Assembly: GCA_958408685.1 (NCBI GenBank) | Contig: CATYLC010000034.1 | Span: 1-11,050 of the forward strand | Source of the DNA: an uncultured Collinsella sp. | GTDB lineage: Bacteria; Actinomycetota; Coriobacteriia; Coriobacteriales; Coriobacteriaceae | Direction of reading: 5' to 3' | Length of the DNA: 11,050 nt | Shown: positions 8,016-11,050 of the stretch, piece by piece | Position numbering within the stretch: the stretch's first letter is position 1 | Layout: each line of letters begins with the position of its first letter | The notes under the pieces: model-generated | Databases searched by the model: none | Told to the model about the DNA's origin: nothing | Seen by the model: only the letters and a program-made list of their open reading frames with translations | Position numbers and translations under genes: made by a program

Positions 8016-8906
8016 ATGGCATATCGTCTGGACATCAAGCGCATTCTTTCGATGAACTTCTTTCACGACCTGCCCCAGATCATGTTGGGGTGTGCCTTGG
8101 CCGCCATCGCGACCGACCTGTTTTTGATTCCCAACGGTCTTGCCGCCGGTGGCGTTACGGGCCTTGCGACTATTATCCAGGCGGTCGGCGCGGCGCGAGG
8201 CCTATCACTTCCCGTTGGTATTCAGACGATTGTGATGAACGCCTTGCTGTTGCTGGTCGTTATGCGCGAGGGCGGCATGTTCTACGTGGTGCAGACCGCG
8301 ACGGGCTTTGTGCTGCTGGGCTTCTTTACCGATCTGTTCGCCCCGTTTGTAGCACCTCTGGCGGATGCGGACCTGATGCTCCCTGCCATGTGGGGCGGCA
8401 TTATTACGGGCATCGGTTACGGCATGGTGCTGCGCGCCGGCGCCAACACCGGCGGTTCGGACACGATTGGCCAAATCATATCGCGTAATACCTCGCTGCC
8501 CGTGGGCTCGACCGTCATGGCGATCGATGTTGCCGTATGCGCGCTGTCGGCTTCGGTCTTTTCAATCGAAAACGCACTATATGCAGGCCTTTCGATGGTC
8601 ATTAGCGGCTACGTGATCGATGCCGTGGTCGATGGTGGCAACAAACGCCGTATGGTACTCATCATCTCGGACAAGTTCCCTGATATCGCTGCCGATATCA
8701 TGTATGGCCTGGGTCGTGGTTGTACCAAGTTTAAGGCGACTGGCATGTATTCGGGTGCCGAGAAGCCGGTGATTATGGTCATCGTGAGCCGTCGAGAGCT
8801 CAATACCCTCAAGACGATCGTGCGCGAGCGCGATCCTCACGCCATTGTGACGGTCGCTGACGTTACGGAAGCCTTCGGCGAGGGATTCAAGGACATTAGC
8901 GCGTAG
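8016..8906 (+). CDS. YitT family membrane protein with DUF2179 domain
   Basis: A 296-residue integral membrane protein of the YitT family. Hydrophobic segments cover roughly 20-38, 44-60, 68-83, 88-106, 122-139, 163-183 and 187-205, so about six membrane spans are likely. The signature RAGANTGGSDTIGQII (140-155) is in the membrane part. From about 212 the protein turns into the cytosolic DUF2179 domain, with GRGCTKF (233-239), TGMYSGAEKPVIMVIVSRRE and a final DPHAIVTVADVTEAFGEGF. Length is normal. No transported substrate is firmly established for the family. GAGGGAGG lies close before the ATG and favours it over Met13. The gene is flanked by a terminator upstream and a 207-base gap downstream, so it seems to stand alone. 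Confidence 0.93.
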   Translation: MAYRLDIKRILSMNFFHDLPQIMLGCALAAIATDLFLIPNGLAAGGVTGLATIIQAVGAARGLSLPVGIQTIVMNALLLLVVMREGGMFYVVQTATGFVLLGFFTDLFAPFVAPLADADLMLPAMWGGIITGIGYGMVLRAGANTGGSDTIGQIISRNTSLPVGSTVMAIDVAVCALSASVFSIENALYAGLSMVISGYVIDAVVDGGNKRRMVLIISDKFPDIAADIMYGLGRGCTKFKATGMYSGAEKPVIMVIVSRRELNTLKTIVRERDPHAIVTVADVTEAFGEGFKDISA

Positions 8907-9022
8907 GGTCGACCGCGTTCCATCCAAAAGACGTTCACATTGATAAACCGTTTCATCAGCGGTTCTGCCTGCTAAATTGTTCAAATAATGATAAAAACTC
9001 TGGTAAAGCCATCAGTTTCCAG

Positions 9023-9028
9023 CATAAT
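9023..9028 (+). promoter_or_regulatory. Possible -10 element for the transketolase operon
   Basis: CATAAT, five of six matches to consensus, with only a poor CTGGTA 17 bases upstream. It is in an AT-richer stretch (8970-9030) of the 207-base gap 8907-9113. The gap also holds AACCG/CGGTT (8946-8964) without a T-run and the 8-bp palindrome ACGTACGT (9034-9041). No terminator for the YitT gene is evident. Confidence 0.25.
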
Positions 9029-9113
9029 GAATGACGTACGTGCATTGCGGCTGTGTTGGGATTACCTTCGGTGCCGTGCGCATTTTGTCTAATGAGGATG
9101 AAAGGAAGGCACA

Positions 9114-9944
9114 ATGAGCGACGAAGAGCTCAAAAAGGTTGCCAACGAGGTAAGGAAGGGCATCGTCACCGGCGTGCACGCTGCCAAGTCCGGCCATCCG
9201 GGCGGTTCGCTCGGCGCTGCCGACATCATGACCTATCTGTACTTTGAGGAAATGAACGTCGACCCGGCCGATCCCCGCAAGGCCGATCGCGATCGCTTCG
9301 TGCTTTCCAAGGGTCACTGCGCGCCTGGTCTGTACGCCGTGCTCGCCGAGCGCGGATTCTTCCCCAAGGAGGATCTCGAGACGCTGCGCCACATCGGCAG
9401 TCACCTGCAGGGTCACCCCAACATGAACGACACCCCGGGCGTCGACATGTCCACCGGCTCGCTCGGCCAGGGCATCTCCGCCGCCGTGGGCATGGCGGTT
9501 GCCGCCAAGCACTGGGGTGATACTTACCGCACGTACGCCCTGCTGGGCGATGGCGAGAGCGAGGAGGGCCAGGTCTGGGAGGCCGCCATGTTTGCCGGCA
9601 ACCAGCAGCTCGATAACCTCTGCGTGATCGTCGACCACAACGGCCTGCAGATCGACGGCCCCGTCGAGGAGGTCAACGACCCCATGCCGCTCGCCGACAA
9701 GTTCCGTGCCTTTAAGTTCCACGTGGTGGAGCTTGCCGACGGCAACGATTTCGACCAGATCCGCGCCGCCTTTGCCGAGGCTCGCGCTACCAAGGGCCGG
9801 CCGACCGCCATTATCGCCGAGACCATGAAGGGTAAGGGCGTTTCCTTTATGGAGAACCAGGTGGGTTGGCACGGTAAGGCCCCCAACGATGAACAGTTTG
9901 AGCAGGCCATGGCAGAGCTCACGGCCGCCGGAGAGGAGCTCTAG
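9114..9944 (+). CDS. tkt: Transketolase, N-terminal (thiamine diphosphate-binding) subunit
   Basis: A 276-residue subunit of a split transketolase, which moves two-carbon ketol units between sugar phosphates in the non-oxidative pentose phosphate pathway. It carries the PP domain: SGHPGGSLGAAD (26-37) with His28, LSKGHCAPGLYA (64-75), HLQGHPN (98-104) and STGSLGQGISAAVGMA (113-128). The diphosphate/Mg2+ motif starts at GDGESEEGQVWEA (145-157) and ends at DHNGLQIDG (174-182). AAAGGAAGG lies just before the ATG. The length fits split enzymes common in Gram-positive anaerobes and archaea. It is useless alone and must pair with the next gene, one base downstream. Confidence 0.95.
   Translation: MSDEELKKVANEVRKGIVTGVHAAKSGHPGGSLGAADIMTYLYFEEMNVDPADPRKADRDRFVLSKGHCAPGLYAVLAERGFFPKEDLETLRHIGSHLQGHPNMNDTPGVDMSTGSLGQGISAAVGMAVAAKHWGDTYRTYALLGDGESEEGQVWEAAMFAGNQQLDNLCVIVDHNGLQIDGPVEEVNDPMPLADKFRAFKFHVVELADGNDFDQIRAAFAEARATKGRPTAIIAETMKGKGVSFMENQVGWHGKAPNDEQFEQAMAELTAAGEEL
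9933..9938 (+). promoter_or_regulatory. Ribosome binding site fixing the start of the second transketolase gene
   Basis: GAGGAG inside the last codons of the first gene, seven bases before the ATG at 9946. It supports a 313-residue product rather than one extended upstream into the first gene. Confidence 0.75.
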
Positions 9945-9945
9945 G

Positions 9946-10887
9946 ATGGCAGACGTCAAAAAAATCGCCACGCGCGTAAGCTACGGCGAGGCCCTCGTCG
10001 AGCTCGCCAACGAGCACGATGACTTTGTGGTCCTCGACGCCGACCTGGCCGCCGCCACGCAGACCGGCAAGTTCAAGGCCGCCTGCCCCGACCGCTTCTT
10101 CGACGTGGGTATCGCCGAGAGCAACCTGATGGGCGTCGCCGCCGGTATCGCGACCACCGGCCGCGTTGCCTTCGCGAGCACCTTTGCCATGTTCGCAGCC
10201 GGCCGCGCTTTTGAGCAGGTCCGTAACTCCATCGGCTACCCGCACCTCAACGTTAAGATTGGTGCCACGCACGCCGGTATCTCGGTGGGCGAGGATGGTG
10301 CCACGCACCAGTGCTGCGAGGATATCGCCCTCATGCGCGTCATCCCCGGCATGACTGTGATCGTTCCTGCCGACGACGTCGAGGCCCGCGCCGTGACGCG
10401 CGCCGCCTACGAGTGCGACGGTCCGGTGTACATGCGCTTCGCTCGTTTGGCCTCGCCGGTTATCAACGACCCCGAGACCTACAACTTCGAGTTGGGTAAG
10501 GGCATTGTCATGCGCGAGGGCGCCGACGTCACCATCATCGCCTGCGGCCTGATGGTCGGCGAGGCTCTCGAGGCCGCCGAGCAGCTCGCTGCCGAGGGCA
10601 TCGACGCCGAGGTCATCAACATGCACACCATCAAGCCCATCGATGCCGACCTGATCGTCAAGAGCGCCACCAAGACCGGCCACGTCGTGACCGTCGAGGA
10701 GCATTCTGTAATCGGTGGCCTGGGCAGCGCCGTTGCCGACGTCCTGTGCGAGCAGTGCCCGACGCCCCTCAAGAAGATCGGCGTCAACGACACCTTTGGC
10801 GAGTCCGGCCCGGGTGCCGAGCTCTTGCACAAGTATGGCCTGGACGCCGCCAACATCGTGGCGACCACCAAGGAGTTCTTGGCATAA
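9946..10887 (+). CDS. tkt: Transketolase, C-terminal (pyrimidine-binding) subunit
   Basis: A 313-residue partner of the preceding gene. The pyrimidine domain covers about 5-165, with catalytic Glu58 in FFDVGIAESNLMG, the segment ASTFAMFAAGRAFEQVR (77-93), and ATHAGISVGEDGATHQ (107-122) with two conserved histidines. The transketolase C-terminal domain (about 185-310) has VEEHSVIGGLGSAVAD (250-265) and FGESGPGAELL (284-294). Together with the N-terminal subunit this makes one complete enzyme, with the active site at the interface. A related deoxyxylulose phosphate synthase is excluded by the split architecture and the GDGESEEGQ sequence of the partner, though this rests on family knowledge. 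Spacing of one base and a ribosome binding site inside the first gene point to coupled translation and equal subunit amounts. Confidence 0.95.
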   Translation: MADVKKIATRVSYGEALVELANEHDDFVVLDADLAAATQTGKFKAACPDRFFDVGIAESNLMGVAAGIATTGRVAFASTFAMFAAGRAFEQVRNSIGYPHLNVKIGATHAGISVGEDGATHQCCEDIALMRVIPGMTVIVPADDVEARAVTRAAYECDGPVYMRFARLASPVINDPETYNFELGKGIVMREGADVTIIACGLMVGEALEAAEQLAAEGIDAEVINMHTIKPIDADLIVKSATKTGHVVTVEEHSVIGGLGSAVADVLCEQCPTPLKKIGVNDTFGESGPGAELLHKYGLDAANIVATTKEFLA

Positions 10888-10935
10888 GGCAAGGCGGATC
10901 TCAAGGACTGCTTCGCCAGAACTATGGAAACCCGG

Positions 10936-10968
10936 CAGGGGCGCTCTCTTGGAGAGCGCCCCTGTTTC
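10936..10968 (+). terminator. Terminator of the transketolase operon
   Basis: A perfect 13-bp stem (10936-10948 with 10952-10964) closes on TTG and is followed by TTTC. The stem is very strong but the T-run is short. It begins 48 bases after the stop codon. Confidence 0.8.
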
Positions 10969-11035
10969 AGTTGCGGTGAAATAGGGACTGAATTGACCTT
11001 TTAACTGTTAAAACAGTCCCTTTTTCACCGCAACT
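10969..11035. repeat. 67-bp nearly perfect inverted repeat
   Basis: Arms of 22 bases (10969-10990 and 11014-11035) are reverse complements except for one position. They start AGTTGCGGTGAAA and end at AGGGACTG by the spacer. The 23-base spacer contains a second perfect dyad, TTTTAAC-T-GTTAAAA (10999-11013). No target-site duplication is visible at the ends. It starts four bases after the preceding terminator stem. It is likely a REP-like or MITE-like element, or a bidirectional terminator. Confidence 0.7.
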
Positions 11036-11050
11036 CATGAAGACGCCCCT

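Noticed and set aside
8946..8964. AACCG/CGGTT hairpin as the YitT gene terminator
   Set aside because: Only five base pairs with a nine-base loop and no T-run.
9889..9945. Extended start of the second transketolase gene inside the first
   Set aside because: The extension would overlap the first gene, while the ATG at 9946 has GAGGAG at ideal distance and begins at the usual family start.
9012..10830. Two minus-strand open frames of about 300 codons opposite the transketolase genes
   Set aside because: Both are antisense shadows of well-supported genes, with low-complexity Gly/Ala/Leu/Val/His-rich translations.

Overview
The window reads as chromosomal DNA from a high-GC, Gram-positive-type bacterium of the class Coriobacteriia (Actinomycetota), most likely Collinsella or a close relative. 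This is inferred from four things: strong GC bias at third codon positions, a large-form citrate synthase, a split transketolase, and an L31 protein with a long Ala/Lys/Glu tail. It could not be tested by database search. Nine protein genes are supported. No RNA genes, CRISPR arrays, transposase genes or phage genes are visible. The content is mostly core housekeeping, so the unusual material lies in the intergenic DNA and in a few protein details.

Layout. Bases 1-142 hold a degenerate repeat cluster with GGGGAC cores, and it runs into the stop codon of the first gene. On the minus strand, read from right to left, are a small ACT-domain protein (2569-2856), citrate synthase (1073-2491) and a Cof-type HAD phosphatase (143-985). 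A clear intrinsic terminator (1011-1049) separates the last two. The 304-base gap 2857-3160 is a divergent control region. It carries a weak promoter overlapping a dyad for the ACT/citrate synthase side, and a promoter plus a tandem-hairpin leader for rpmE on the plus strand.

On the plus strand, rpmE (L31) is followed by a strong terminator and a second GGGAC-containing repeat region. Then comes secA, overlapping prfB (release factor 2) by one base in the order also known from Bacillus. A 163-base gap full of dyad symmetries leads to a YitT-family membrane protein. After a 207-base gap come the two adjacent genes of a split transketolase, which end at a perfect 13-bp terminator stem. Immediately after it is a 67-bp near-perfect inverted repeat with a GGGACTG core.

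How the genes relate. rpmE, secA and prfB serve translation and protein export. The transketolase pair serves the non-oxidative pentose phosphate pathway, and citrate synthase supplies citrate and so 2-oxoglutarate/glutamate. I see no new multi-gene defence or biosynthetic system. The best leads are the twin CGGWA-loop hairpins in the rpmE leader, an RF2 whose stop-codon-recognition tripeptide reads SPT instead of SPF together with a complete lack of TGA stops in nine genes, the L31 tail, and a set of intergenic repeats sharing a GGGAC core.
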